Positions 45,278 to 54,929 of a stretch of DNA of 64,000 bases are shown here, piece after piece. This DNA comes from Hyphomicrobiales bacterium (lineage in GTDB: Bacteria; Pseudomonadota; Alphaproteobacteria; Rhizobiales; Rhizobiaceae). Each line of letters opens with the position of its first letter. Positions within the stretch are counted from its first letter, which is position 1. The translations under genes and the position numbers were made by a program. Location: NCBI GenBank assembly GCA_900471515.1, contig UCFC01000010.1, positions 471,501-535,500 on the forward strand, written 5' to 3'. A model generated the notes under the pieces. The model was not told the origin of the DNA, did no database searches, and saw nothing but the letters and a program-made list of their open reading frames with translations.

Positions 45278-46036
45278 ATGACCGACACCTCTTCCGAGCA
45301 ACAGGACAGGCCGCGTTCGGCCGTCACACTTGCCATCCTCGGCCTTGGCCTGCTGGCGCTCGTCGCCCTGCTGATTGCCCTCGGCACATGGCAGGTCCAT
45401 CGTCTTTCCTGGAAGCTCGATCTGATCGCCCGCGTCGATGCGCGCGTCCACGCCGAACCTGTCGCTCCGCCCGCGCAGGCGGACTGGAGCAAGGTCAACG
45501 CCGCCGATGACGAGTACCGGCGGGTGACGGCATCCGGCACTTTCGAAAACGACAAGGAAACGCTGGTCACGGCATCGACGGCGCTTGGCGCCGGTTACTG
45601 GGTGCTGACGCCGCTCCGGCTCGCGGACGGCAGCGCGATCCTCGTCAACCGTGGCTTCGTGCCGCCAGACCGCCGCGACCCGGCCTCGCGACCGGACAGC
45701 GAAATCGTCGGAGCGGCCAATGTCACCGGGCTGATGCGCATGAGCGAGCCGAAGGGCATGCTGCTGCGCTCCAACGATCCGGCTGCCGACCGTTGGTACT
45801 CGCGCGATGTCGCAGCCATTGCCGGCAAGCGCGGAATTGCGGAGGCTGCGCCCTTCTTCATCGACGCGGACGCGACCGCCAATGCCGGCGGCCTGCCTGT
45901 GGGCGGGCTGACGGTCCTGGACTTCCCGAACAACCACCTCGTCTATGCGATCACCTGGTATGTGCTGGCAATCATGGTGGCAGGGCTGCTCGCCTATATT
46001 GTGAGAAACGAGGTCAAGGCGCGCCGGGGACGGTAA
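45278..46036 (+). CDS. SURF1-family oxidase assembly protein
   Basis: The 252-residue protein has one membrane helix near each end (about 16-38 and 222-242) and a periplasmic domain between, the SURF1 layout. Conserved sequence includes ALGTWQVHRLSWK, VLTPLRLADGSAILVNRGFV and the C-terminal NNHLVYAITWYVLAI. SURF1 proteins help insert haem into the oxidase active site. It follows cyoD by 43 bases, with a stem-loop between. Convergent with the hybrid kinase gene. Confidence 0.92.
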   Translation: MTDTSSEQQDRPRSAVTLAILGLGLLALVALLIALGTWQVHRLSWKLDLIARVDARVHAEPVAPPAQADWSKVNAADDEYRRVTASGTFENDKETLVTASTALGAGYWVLTPLRLADGSAILVNRGFVPPDRRDPASRPDSEIVGAANVTGLMRMSEPKGMLLRSNDPAADRWYSRDVAAIAGKRGIAEAAPFFIDADATANAGGLPVGGLTVLDFPNNHLVYAITWYVLAIMVAGLLAYIVRNEVKARRGR

Positions 46037-46105
46037 GCGGTCGCGGAGCCCCCGGCCCCGCCATTGATCACAATCTCAAATCGCCCCCTGTTGCCGGGAC
46101 AGGCG

Positions 46106-48031
46106 TCAAACCACGACCCGGCCAATCGCTTCGGCAAGCTGGACTTGCGAAAAGGGTTTGCCGAGCCGCGGTACGTCGATGATATCGGCGCCTTCCGGAA
46201 TCTCGGCAAAGCCGGTCGCCAGGATGATCGGCATGTCCGGCCATTCGCTGCGGATCGCGGCAGCAAGCTGGGAGCCGGTCATGCGGGGCATGGCGTGATC
46301 GGAGATAACGAGATCGACCTTTTCCCGGCGGAGGATGTCGAGCGCATCGGCGCCGGCTGTCGCCTCGAACACGGTATGGCCGAGATCTTCCAGCATCAGC
46401 GCCGTGTTCATCAGAACCAGTCCGTCGTCATCGACGGCAAGGATGCGCAACGGCCGCAGGCCGGTGACGGGTTCGGGCATAGGCGGGTCCGGCGGTTCGG
46501 CCGGTTTTTCGGCCTGCGTGACCGGAAACCACAGCTCGGCGGTGGTGCCTTGCCCAAGCCGGCTCTTGAGCACGAGCCTGCCGCCGGACTGGCCGGCGAG
46601 ACCCTGCACCATGGAAAGGCCGAGGCCGGTTCCCTTGCCGACGCCCTTGGTCGTGAAGAACGGGGTCGCCGCTTGCTTCAGCGTCTCTTCGTCCATGCCT
46701 TCGCCCTCGTCGGCGACGGCGACGCGCACGTAATGGCCGGCCGGCAAGGTGCTGCCGTCAGGCACCATCTCTTCGGAGGCTTTGATCCTGATAAGCCCGC
46801 CGCCAGGCATGGCGTCGCGGGCATTGACGACAAGGTTGAGCACTGCCGTTTCCAGCTGGTTCGGATCGGTCGCGATCATGGGCAGGTTCTCGGGAAATTC
46901 GGTTTCAAGCGTCGCGATCGGGCCAAGCGAACGGGAGACCATGTCCATCATGCCGCGCAGAAGATCGGAAACATCGATCCTTTCCACCTGCAGTTCCTGA
47001 CGGCGGGAAAAGGCGAGCATGCGCTGGGTGAGCGCCGCGCCGCGCTGCGCCCCGAGCATGGCATTGTCGACAAGCGGCGACAGAGCGGGATCCTGCGGCA
47101 TGCGCTTCTTGAGGATTTCGAGACTGCCCAGCACCGCCATCAGCAGATTGTTGAAATCGTGCGCGATCCCGCCGGTCAGTTGGCCGATCGCCTCCATCTT
47201 CTGCGCCTGGAAAAGCTCTTCGCGGGTTCTCTCCAGCGCACGCTGCGTTTCCAGCTTCTCGGTAATGTCGCGGGTGATCTTGGCAAAGCCGATGATCTCG
47301 CCGAAATCGTCCCTGATCGCGTCAATGACGACGCTTGCCCAGAAGCGTGAACCGTCCTTGCGCACACGCCAGCCTTCCTTTTCGAACCGTCCGTCGCGGC
47401 TGGCAGTGGCCAGCGCACGCTCAGGCAATCCGCCAAGACGGTCCTCATCGGTGTAGAACGTGGAAAAATGCCGGCCGATAATCTCTTGCGAGCTGTAACC
47501 CTTGATGCGTTCGGCACCGGAATTCCAGCTCGCCACATTGCCTTCCGGGTCGAGCATGTAGATCGCATAATCGGAGACGCCCTGAACGAGAAGACGAAAC
47601 TGCTCCTCCCTGCGCTTCAGCGCATTCTCCGCCGCCCTGCGTTCCGTCAGGTCGCGAGTGATCTTGGCAAAGCCGATCAGCTCGCCGGACGCATGACGGA
47701 TCGGATCGATGATGACATGTGCCCAGAAGCGCGTACCGTCCTTGCGCTGGCACCAGCCCTGCCCCTCGAAGCGTCCTTCCGTCGCGGCAATTGCAAGCGC
47801 CCGCGCGGGCAGACCGGCTTCCCTGTCGGCCTCGAGATAGAAACAGGAGAAATGCTTGCCGAGGATTTCGGAAGCGCGATACCCTTTGAAACGCTGGGCG
47901 CCGGGGTTCCAGCTCGCCACATGACCTTCGGGGCTCAGCATATAGATCGCATGGTCGGCAACGGCATCGACGAGCACCCGGAAACGCCCCTCGTCCCGAA
48001 GAGACGTATCATATCGATCCACGGCTTCCAT
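46106..48031 (-). CDS. Soluble hybrid histidine kinase: PAS-PAS-HisKA-HATPase-REC
   Basis: The 641-residue protein has two PAS domains (about 15-130 and 143-258) so alike that they must be an internal duplication: both contain AIYML.PEG.VASWN, FYxxxDR and GFAKITRD. A short helical linker leads to HisKA with phospho-His291 (TGGIAHDFNNLL), HATPase_c (N-box VLNLVVNARDAMPGGG, GTGLGLSMVQGL) and a receiver domain with Asp578 (LVISDHAMP). There is no membrane segment, so it senses a cytoplasmic cue such as redox or a ligand. Start supported by GAGGGG. It lies 75 bases downstream of the FAD-binding protein gene. Confidence 0.92.
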   Translation of the reverse strand: MEAVDRYDTSLRDEGRFRVLVDAVADHAIYMLSPEGHVASWNPGAQRFKGYRASEILGKHFSCFYLEADREAGLPARALAIAATEGRFEGQGWCQRKDGTRFWAHVIIDPIRHASGELIGFAKITRDLTERRAAENALKRREEQFRLLVQGVSDYAIYMLDPEGNVASWNSGAERIKGYSSQEIIGRHFSTFYTDEDRLGGLPERALATASRDGRFEKEGWRVRKDGSRFWASVVIDAIRDDFGEIIGFAKITRDITEKLETQRALERTREELFQAQKMEAIGQLTGGIAHDFNNLLMAVLGSLEILKKRMPQDPALSPLVDNAMLGAQRGAALTQRMLAFSRRQELQVERIDVSDLLRGMMDMVSRSLGPIATLETEFPENLPMIATDPNQLETAVLNLVVNARDAMPGGGLIRIKASEEMVPDGSTLPAGHYVRVAVADEGEGMDEETLKQAATPFFTTKGVGKGTGLGLSMVQGLAGQSGGRLVLKSRLGQGTTAELWFPVTQAEKPAEPPDPPMPEPVTGLRPLRILAVDDDGLVLMNTALMLEDLGHTVFEATAGADALDILRREKVDLVISDHAMPRMTGSQLAAAIRSEWPDMPIILATGFAEIPEGADIIDVPRLGKPFSQVQLAEAIGRVVV

Positions 48032-48083
48032 CTGCCCCTCAAACGATTTACCAGCGCAATATAACGCCGGCTCGCGCCGATGG

Positions 48084-48101
48084 TTCCAGAACGGCCTGGA
48101 A
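48084..48101 (-). other. Small hairpin between the FAD-binding protein and hybrid kinase genes
   Basis: TTCCAG (48084-48089) and CTGGAA (48096-48101) pair over 6 bases, just after the FAD-binding protein stop. No T-run; at most a weak attenuator. Confidence 0.3.
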
Positions 48102-48106
48102 TTTCC

Positions 48107-49513
48107 TCAGACGGCCTTGCTCTGCGGATAGAAGCGTTCCGCGATCCGTTCCGCCGCCGCATAGGCCTGAGTGACGATCTCAGGCACGAGATCGATGTCG
48201 GGCAGGCTGCCGAGGCCGAGCGGCCCGACCGCAAAAAGCCCGTCGGTTGCCGAACCGTCTTCCAGGAATGGTTCGCCGCGGGCGTTGACCGCCAGCCCAA
48301 GCGCAAGCTCGTCAGGCATGGCGAGACGTGCTGCAATCAGGCTCTGAATCAAGGGGGCCGATAGATCAGGCGCATGGCAGCGGCAATCGATGATGCGTTC
48401 GGCGTGGATGACCTCCTCGCCCGACGAACCGGCGGGCGTGAAGAACAGGCCGCTCAAACCCCTGCGCCCGGCGCGGCCGCGTCTGAGCACCGTGCGGCCC
48501 TCGGCAAGTTCCCGCTTGAGGCGCAGATACATGGTTTCCGGCAGGCGGTTGCGATGACTGTCATAGATCGCCCGCAGATGCCGGTTGAATTGACGCTTCT
48601 CGCGGGCGGGCAGCGACCGCCAGAGCGAACGGGCGTGCCTGCGAAGACCGTTCATGACCGACTGCCAGCTTCGTCCCTCCTCTTCCGCCTCGCGGCAGGC
48701 CTGGCGGATGAACCTGACGATCTCGGGCAGGCTCTGCGGCAGCGCTTCGGCGGGGAAGACCGGATCGGCGGAATTCGGCGTGTGGCTCTGCGGCAGGAAA
48801 CCGTGCCGCGAAACAATCGTTACCTGTCCGGCATAACCGGCGTCGCGAAGCTGCAGCAGCTGGTCCACGACGCGGATGCCGCTGCCGAGCAGCACCGTAT
48901 GCGGCCGGGCAACGAGGCGCTGCGCCCTGACCGGCGAGACCTCCTGCTCCTCGGCCTCGGGTCGAGGCAAGCCGTAGCCGGTCGCCAGGATCACGGTGTC
49001 GAAAAGCGGATTGGACGGATTGGCGCTCTCAAGCAGGAACCGGCTGCCGTGGCTCCTGCGGATTGCGACAACCGGATCATGACAGACCTGCACGGTGATG
49101 TCCCGGCGGGCGGCAAGCGCTTCGGAAAAGCGCTGGTAGACGTAGTCGCTGAAGATTTCCCGGGGGACGAAGATCTGCCGGAAGCCCGGGATTGCGGCCG
49201 GCACGGCGGCGCGGAATTCGGCGTTGCTACAGAGCCAGTCGTTGAAATCGTCGGGATCGCCGAGCGAAACGGAAAGGTCGCGCACACGCGTATTGAGAAT
49301 GGTCGAGGACCGTGCCGACGCCAATGCCTGGCCACCATTGACCGTGGAGTTCGGATCGAAAAGCTGGAGGTGGAACGGCGCACGCACCGTGCGCATCAGC
49401 GCCACCGCCATCATCATGCCGGAAAAGCCACGGCCGACGATTGCAATGCGCGGCACCGCGGAAATCTGCGCCGCCGCATTCGCCTTCCCGGAAAAGAGTC
49501 CCTGAACCGTCAT
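48107..49513 (-). CDS. FAD/NAD(P)-binding protein of the NAD_binding_9 type
   Basis: The 468-residue protein starts with a dinucleotide-binding motif (RIAIVGRGFSGMMMAVALMR) and has a second glycine motif in HTVLLGSGIRVVDQLLQL, plus the middle ATGYGLP motif. This pattern fits the FAD/NAD(P)-binding group often annotated as hydroxyacylglutathione-hydrolase-like or pyridine nucleotide-disulphide oxidoreductase-like, of unclear substrate. The ATG at 49513 has AGGGAG before it; the frame extends to 49561. A quinone or thiol oxidoreductase role is possible but unproven. Same strand as the hybrid kinase. Confidence 0.78.
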   Translation of the reverse strand: MTVQGLFSGKANAAAQISAVPRIAIVGRGFSGMMMAVALMRTVRAPFHLQLFDPNSTVNGGQALASARSSTILNTRVRDLSVSLGDPDDFNDWLCSNAEFRAAVPAAIPGFRQIFVPREIFSDYVYQRFSEALAARRDITVQVCHDPVVAIRRSHGSRFLLESANPSNPLFDTVILATGYGLPRPEAEEQEVSPVRAQRLVARPHTVLLGSGIRVVDQLLQLRDAGYAGQVTIVSRHGFLPQSHTPNSADPVFPAEALPQSLPEIVRFIRQACREAEEEGRSWQSVMNGLRRHARSLWRSLPAREKRQFNRHLRAIYDSHRNRLPETMYLRLKRELAEGRTVLRRGRAGRRGLSGLFFTPAGSSGEEVIHAERIIDCRCHAPDLSAPLIQSLIAARLAMPDELALGLAVNARGEPFLEDGSATDGLFAVGPLGLGSLPDIDLVPEIVTQAYAAAERIAERFYPQSKAV

Positions 49514-49710
49514 CTCAACTCCCTTGCGGCTCATCCGCATGTGTCTCGATCGAGGTTTCAACGCAGGACGTCTGAGGCCATGCGTTGGGCAGGTTCACGC
49601 GGCCACGCAAAACGTTCGCCACCAAATCGGGTTCCGTCCGGAACCGCTGGCTGGAAGGGGCACTCTCGTTCCAGCCCATAGTCTATTAAACTAGTCGTGT
49701 ATGAAAGCGC

Positions 49711-49747
49711 GAAAAACAGGAGGTGGCAAGAAGTTTATTTTGCCACC
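49711..49747 (-). terminator. Rho-independent terminator of the aldose epimerase-like gene
   Basis: On the minus strand GGTGGCAA and TTGCCACC (49740-49747 and 49722-49729 on the plus strand) form an 8-bp stem with a 10-base loop, followed by a run of five T. It lies 40 bases after the epimerase-like gene stop. Confidence 0.75.
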
Positions 49748-49786
49748 CGCTCAACGCGCTGATTCAAAACGGAAAACGAATCCGGC

Positions 49787-50656
49787 CTATGCGAGAATTT
49801 CGACGGTGAAGGAAAAGCGCGCCGTTTCCCCCGGGGCAAGCACCTTCGTATAGGGGCGGCCCTCCAGATCGTCCGGACCGCCGTTTTCGGCAGCCGTTCC
49901 GTGCCAGGGTTCGACGCAGAGGAAGGGCGCACCGGGCTTGGTCCAGAGCGCCAGATTGGGCAGGTTCTCGAAGCTGAAATGCATGGCCGGGCCGCCTTCG
50001 GCCCCATAACGCAAGCCGGGGCCGGCACCTTCCGGGAAGATCATCGCATCCTGCTCGAACATCGAATGGTCAAGCACCAGGCTGCCCGCCTTGAAGGGCG
50101 ATGCCAGCTTCTTCGGCGAGATCAGGCCGCCTTCCAGGCGCACGAGCGCCGGCTCGGCGCCGTTGTCGAGCGTGACGCTGTGCGGCTTGTCTGCAGCGCC
50201 CGGCAGCGGCCAGAGGAAAGCGGAATGGAAGCCGAGGCCGAAAGGCATCGGCCTGATGTCGCGGTTGGTGACTTCGGCGGCAACGGTCAGAACCCGGCCT
50301 TCGACGCTATGGATAACCGCCAGCAGAAAATCGAAGGGATAGACCGCCTTCGTCGTTTCGGATGCGGCAAGCTCGTAGCGGCAGCTCGTTTCTGAAGAGG
50401 ATGCCAGGACGAATTCGCTGCGGCGGGCAAAACCGTGCTGGGCCATCGGCGCGCTGTGGCCGCCGACCTTCAACGTGTCGTTCGGCGCCTTGCCGACCAT
50501 CGGAAACAGGATCGGCGAACGGCCGGTCCAAAAGGCGGCATCGCCGTTCCAGACCCAGGAGCGCCCGTCGCTCGACGTCAGCGCCTGCATCTCGGCGCCG
50601 AGCGAGGAAACGTCGACAGTGAGAAACTGATTTGCAATCCGCACCGTGGATGACAT
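49787..50656 (-). CDS. Aldose 1-epimerase family protein (LacX-like)
   Basis: The 289-residue protein has the galactose-mutarotase-like fold. Conserved sequence includes SLGAEMQALTSSDGRSWVW, SPILFPMVGKAPN, QHGFARRSEFVL (catalytic His position) and the C-terminal Glu region CVEPWHGTAAENGG. The group contains LacX-type proteins of uncertain substrate that interconvert anomers of hexoses or bind hexose phosphates. The ATG at 50656 has AGAGGG upstream; the frame extends to 50692. Monocistronic, with its own terminator. Confidence 0.85.
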   Translation of the reverse strand: MSSTVRIANQFLTVDVSSLGAEMQALTSSDGRSWVWNGDAAFWTGRSPILFPMVGKAPNDTLKVGGHSAPMAQHGFARRSEFVLASSSETSCRYELAASETTKAVYPFDFLLAVIHSVEGRVLTVAAEVTNRDIRPMPFGLGFHSAFLWPLPGAADKPHSVTLDNGAEPALVRLEGGLISPKKLASPFKAGSLVLDHSMFEQDAMIFPEGAGPGLRYGAEGGPAMHFSFENLPNLALWTKPGAPFLCVEPWHGTAAENGGPDDLEGRPYTKVLAPGETARFSFTVEILA

Positions 50657-50967
50657 CGAACGCCCTCTTCTGCTGGTTGGCGAGGGGACCATACATGCGC
50701 CGGACGCGGATTTCCACTGGCGACGCGCCGCTGCGGGGCTTTCGTTTTCAGGCAGAAAAATACGCCTCCTGCGTGTGGGCGGCGGCCACGTACGGTAACG
50801 CTACCGTCCAAAGCGAGGAAGGCTCACGTAAAAATAACCGACTGGTGAATTCTTTACTTGAACCCCCTGCCGGAATCGGCAAATGTGGGTGCGCTATCAA
50901 TCCCTTCATGGATTTGCCGTCTTTCCGGGCCACTTGGTCCGAGCACACATCTATTGGAAAAAATACC
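50657..50967. other. 311-bp divergent region between the epimerase gene and the ABC exporter pair
   Basis: The exporter frame is open through this region but the extra N-terminal sequence has no family similarity. It must hold the promoters of both divergent genes; I find no clear operator. A-rich stretches lie near 50825-50840 and 50955-50965. Confidence 0.35.
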
Positions 50968-52821
50968 GTGAGCAGCGATGCGTCCATACGCGCGACGAAG
51001 CCTTCGGCTTCGATGGCGCTTGCAACCGCGGCAGGGTGGGGCAAGGGCCTCTTTACGCTGTTCCGCATCACCGTCATGGCCTTCCGCCATCCCTGGCAGG
51101 CAGGCCTCGCCATCAGCGCGACGCTGATCGCCTCCACCTTCCAGCTCCTGATCCCTCGCCTGCTCGGCCAGGCGGTCGACCATACGCAGGTGGCGCTGCA
51201 TGGCGGCACGATCGGCCAGCAGGCGCAGGATGCGCTCCTGACGACGGCGCTGCTGCTTTTGGGCGCCAGCGTCCTGCGCGGCATCTTCACGATGATCCAG
51301 AACTATTACAGCGAGGCGGTCGGCCACCATATGGGCTACGAATTGCGCCTTGCGTGCTACGAAAAGATCCAGCGCCTTTCCTTTTCCTTCCACGACAGCG
51401 TGCATTCGGGCGACCTCATCACCGTCGGCCTGCTCGATCTGGAAGGTGTGCGAATGTATTTTTCGACCGCGCTCGTGCGCGTCTTCCTGCTTTCCATGCT
51501 GATCGGTATCGGCGCCTATATGCTGCTGTCGACGGATGTCGTGCTCGGCCTGCTGGCGCTCTCCTTCGTACCTTTCGTCGGCTGGCGCTCTTCGGTCACG
51601 CAGCTTCGCCTGCGCGCCACCTGGCTCGACCTGCAGCAGCGGCTGTCGGTGCTGACGCGCATCATGGAGGAAAACCTCGGCGGCATTCGTGTCGTCCGCG
51701 CCTTCGCCGCGCAGGAGCACGAGCTTTCGAAATTCGAAGCGGCCTCGAAGAATGCGCTGGAGCTCGCCCATCAGCGCGTCGGCATCCGCGTCGTCAACAC
51801 CAGCGCCATGACCTTCTCCTTCTTCACGGCGATGGGTCTGGTTCTGTGGGTCGGCGGCGGCAAAGTGCATTCCGGCGAAATCACCGTCGGTACGCTCGCC
51901 TCGTTCCTGACCTTCATGACCATTCTGCAGATGCCCGTGCGCCAGCTCGGTCTGATGGTCAACGCCTTTGCCCGCGCCTCGACCTGCGGCACACGCCTCT
52001 TCGAACTGCTGGACCTTGAAATCGCCGTGCGCGACGCACCCGATGCCAAGGAATTGACGATCACGGACGGCACGCTTCGCTTCGAGAATGTCAGCTTCGC
52101 CTATCCGGCCTCCCCGATGCACGAGGTCCTGCACGACATCAGCTTCGAGGCAAAGCGCGGCGAGACGATCGGCATCGTCGGCCCCCCCGGCAGCGGCAAG
52201 TCGACGCTCGCGCACCTGATCCCGCGATTCTACGATGCGACGGCCGGCAGGATCACCATTGACGGGCAGGATATCCGCAAGGCGACGCTGCAGTCGCTGC
52301 GCCGCTCCGTTGCCGTCGTGCAGCAGGATTCCTTCCTGTTCACCACGACGATCGAAAACAACATCGCCTATGGCGATCCCTGGGCCAAGGAAAGCCGCAT
52401 CGAACGCGCCAGCGAAAGCGCGCAGCTCCATAACTACGTTCTCGGCCTGCCGACCGGCTACGGCACGGTCGTCGGCGAACGCGGCGTCTCGCTTTCGGGC
52501 GGCCAGCGCCAAAGGCTTTCGATCGCCCGCGCGCTGATGCTCAAGCCCGCCGTCATGGTCTTCGACGATTCGACGGCGGCGATCGACGCGGCGACCGAGC
52601 AGCGCATCCGCAGCGCCATGCGCCGCTATGCCGCCGATCGCGTGACGATCATCGTCGCCCACCGCCTGAGCTCGCTGATGCATGCCGACAAGATCTTCTT
52701 CATCGAGGACGGCCGCATCGTCGAACAGGGCACGCATGAGGCGCTGCTGGCGCTCGGCGGGCGATACAAGGCGCTTTACGATTTGCAGGTGCGACCGGGC
52801 GACGACGCTTTGAGCGCGTAA
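50968..52821 (+). CDS. ABC exporter half-transporter A (degenerate catalytic site)
   Basis: The 617-residue half-transporter has a membrane domain of six helices (about 35-340) and an ATPase domain (about 375-610). Walker A GPPGSGKST and signature LSGGQRQRLSIARAL are intact. Walker B reads VMVFDDSTAAID: the catalytic Glu is Asp, as in the non-catalytic site subunit of heterodimeric exporters such as BmrC and TM287. The start is GTG at 50968 with GGAAAAA upstream. It is followed 24 bases later by half-transporter B, which keeps the Glu. Confidence 0.9.
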   Translation: MSSDASIRATKPSASMALATAAGWGKGLFTLFRITVMAFRHPWQAGLAISATLIASTFQLLIPRLLGQAVDHTQVALHGGTIGQQAQDALLTTALLLLGASVLRGIFTMIQNYYSEAVGHHMGYELRLACYEKIQRLSFSFHDSVHSGDLITVGLLDLEGVRMYFSTALVRVFLLSMLIGIGAYMLLSTDVVLGLLALSFVPFVGWRSSVTQLRLRATWLDLQQRLSVLTRIMEENLGGIRVVRAFAAQEHELSKFEAASKNALELAHQRVGIRVVNTSAMTFSFFTAMGLVLWVGGGKVHSGEITVGTLASFLTFMTILQMPVRQLGLMVNAFARASTCGTRLFELLDLEIAVRDAPDAKELTITDGTLRFENVSFAYPASPMHEVLHDISFEAKRGETIGIVGPPGSGKSTLAHLIPRFYDATAGRITIDGQDIRKATLQSLRRSVAVVQQDSFLFTTTIENNIAYGDPWAKESRIERASESAQLHNYVLGLPTGYGTVVGERGVSLSGGQRQRLSIARALMLKPAVMVFDDSTAAIDAATEQRIRSAMRRYAADRVTIIVAHRLSSLMHADKIFFIEDGRIVEQGTHEALLALGGRYKALYDLQVRPGDDALSA

Positions 52822-52845
52822 GAAACCGGCGCAGGAGGAAACACG

Positions 52846-54741
52846 ATGGCCGAGGAACTGGAAACCGAGCGTCCGGACGTTCGCGAGGATGGCAGACGCC
52901 CGCCAAGGGCAGTCGTCGGATCGCAGCGCGTCGAAGAAGAGATCTTCGGCAAGGTCTTCGATTCCAACATCGTCAAGCGCATCTGGGCCTTCGTGCATCC
53001 CTACCGGCGCGACGTCATCCTGTCGGTGATCTCGGTTCTGGTCTTTACCGGCATGCAGCTTCTCATTCCGCTGATCATCCGCTATGCCATCGACCATGGC
53101 ATGCAGGCGAACGACAGCGGCTCGGCGCTGACCTGGGCGATTCTCGCCTTCCTCGTCGCCATCCTCATCAACTATGGCGCCAGCTACTGGCAGGAAACGC
53201 TGGTCGGCGGTGTGGCGGAAAACGTGCTCTTCGATATCCGCAAGGCGATGTTCTCACATCTCCAGCGCGTTTCGCTCTCCTTCATGGACAAGACCGAGGT
53301 CGGCCGGCTGATGTCGCGCCTGCAGGGCGACGTCAACTCGATGCAGGAATTCCTGGAAACCTGCGTGCTGTCGGTGGGCGATATCTTCCTGCTCTTCGGC
53401 ATCGTCTTCGTGATGCTTTATCTCGACTTCAAGCTCGGTTTGCTGACGCTTTCCGTGCTGCCGGTGCTCTTCGTGGTGCGCCTGTTCTGGCTGCCGCTTG
53501 CCCGCAAGTCCTTCATGGCCGCCCATGAGACGAATTCGGTGGCAAACGGCGCGCTTGCCGAAGCGATCCACGGCGTGCGCGCCGTCCAGAGCATGGACCG
53601 GCAGGAGGTCAACTTCACGCTCTACGACGACAAGGCGCATGCCAACCTGCTGACGCATCTGACGGCGGCGCGCTACGCGCAGATCATGGTGCCGATCGTC
53701 GATACGCTGACCGGTATCGCCATGGCGCTCGTCATCGTTGTCGGCGGCGCGCGTGTGCTGAACCAGGCGCTCGACGTCGGCGTTCTCGTCGCCTTCCTCT
53801 TCTACATCCAGCGCTTCTTCGACCCTATCCGCTCGCTGACGCTGCAATATTCGGTCATGCAGCGCGCCATGGCGTCCGGCCAGCGGCTGACCGACGTGCT
53901 CGACGTGCCGGTCGAAATCCAGGATGCTCCGGATGCCAAGATACTGTCACCCGACATGGACGGCTCCGTCGAATTCCGCGATGTCGTGTTCGGCTACAAT
54001 CCCAAGCATCCGGTGCTCAAGCATGTGAGCTTCCGGGTCAATCCGGGCGAGACGGTCGCCCTTGTCGGCCCGACCGGCTCGGGCAAATCGAGCTGCATGT
54101 CGCTGATCCACCGCTTCTACGAAGTGCAGCAGGGACAGGTCATGGTCGGCGGCCATGACGTGCGCGAACTCACGCAGGATTCTCTCGGCCAGCAGATCGC
54201 CATGGTGCTGCAGGAACCTTTCCTCTTCACCGGCACCGTCTTCGAAAACATCCGCTACCACAAGACGGAGGCCACGCGCGAACAGGTGATCGAAGCCGCC
54301 AAGGCGGTCGGCGCGCATGATTTCATCATGCGTCTGCCCCAAGCCTATGACAGCATGCTTGGTGAGCGTGGCGGCAATCTTTCGCTCGGTCAGCGCCAGC
54401 TTCTCTCCTTCGCCCGGGCTCTGGTGGCGGACGCCAAGATCCTCGTCCTCGACGAAGCAACCGCCAATATCGACAGCTATACCGAGATGCTGATCCAGAA
54501 GGCGCTGGTGAAGCTGCTCGAAAACCGCACCGGCCTCGTCATCGCCCACCGGCTGGCGACGATCCGCGAAGCCGATCGCATCATCGTGCTGCAGAATGGC
54601 GAGATCGTCGAAAGCGGCAATCACCAGCAGCTGATGAAAAACGGCAAGCTCTATTCGAAGCTCTATAATCTCAACTACGCGTCCTTCGACGATATTCCCG
54701 AGGACGTGCTGGAAGAGACGGTGACGGAATCGGCGACCTGA
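52846..54741 (+). CDS. ABC exporter half-transporter B (catalytic partner)
   Basis: The 631-residue half-transporter has Walker A GPTGSGKSS (about 407), Walker B ILVLDEATANID with the catalytic Glu, and signature NLSLGQRQLLSFARAL, in which the second position Gly is Leu. Partner A has canonical LSGGQ with Asp in Walker B, so one composite site is consensus and the other degenerate. It probably exports lipids, peptides or drugs. An N-terminal cytosolic extension of about 45 residues is Glu/Arg-rich. A hairpin follows the stop. Confidence 0.9.
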   Translation: MAEELETERPDVREDGRRPPRAVVGSQRVEEEIFGKVFDSNIVKRIWAFVHPYRRDVILSVISVLVFTGMQLLIPLIIRYAIDHGMQANDSGSALTWAILAFLVAILINYGASYWQETLVGGVAENVLFDIRKAMFSHLQRVSLSFMDKTEVGRLMSRLQGDVNSMQEFLETCVLSVGDIFLLFGIVFVMLYLDFKLGLLTLSVLPVLFVVRLFWLPLARKSFMAAHETNSVANGALAEAIHGVRAVQSMDRQEVNFTLYDDKAHANLLTHLTAARYAQIMVPIVDTLTGIAMALVIVVGGARVLNQALDVGVLVAFLFYIQRFFDPIRSLTLQYSVMQRAMASGQRLTDVLDVPVEIQDAPDAKILSPDMDGSVEFRDVVFGYNPKHPVLKHVSFRVNPGETVALVGPTGSGKSSCMSLIHRFYEVQQGQVMVGGHDVRELTQDSLGQQIAMVLQEPFLFTGTVFENIRYHKTEATREQVIEAAKAVGAHDFIMRLPQAYDSMLGERGGNLSLGQRQLLSFARALVADAKILVLDEATANIDSYTEMLIQKALVKLLENRTGLVIAHRLATIREADRIIVLQNGEIVESGNHQQLMKNGKLYSKLYNLNYASFDDIPEDVLEETVTESAT

Positions 54742-54823
54742 CACCCTCGGTTGCCGTTGCGCATAGTCCACGACGAATTTCGCTTTTCCGCTGTAAAAAC
54801 GCGCAAAATGGAACCCTTGCCGC

Positions 54824-54854
54824 CGCCTTTTGAGCTGCCTTGCCTCAAAAGGCG
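54824..54854 (+). other. 11-bp stem-loop after the ABC exporter genes
   Basis: CGCCTTTTGAG (54824-54834) pairs perfectly with CTCAAAAGGCG (54844-54854) over a 9-base loop, 83 bases after the exporter stop. The T-run needed for a classical terminator is absent. Confidence 0.55.
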
Positions 54855-54929
54855 CAAGATTTCGACGAACAAACGCCGTTCTGAGGCATTTATCTCCTAT
54901 AGGGGCGATCTGCCACTAAGGAGAATGTC

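Noticed and set aside
50854..53097. 747-residue open frame on the minus strand
   Set aside because: Antisense to the first ABC exporter gene; no domain recognised.
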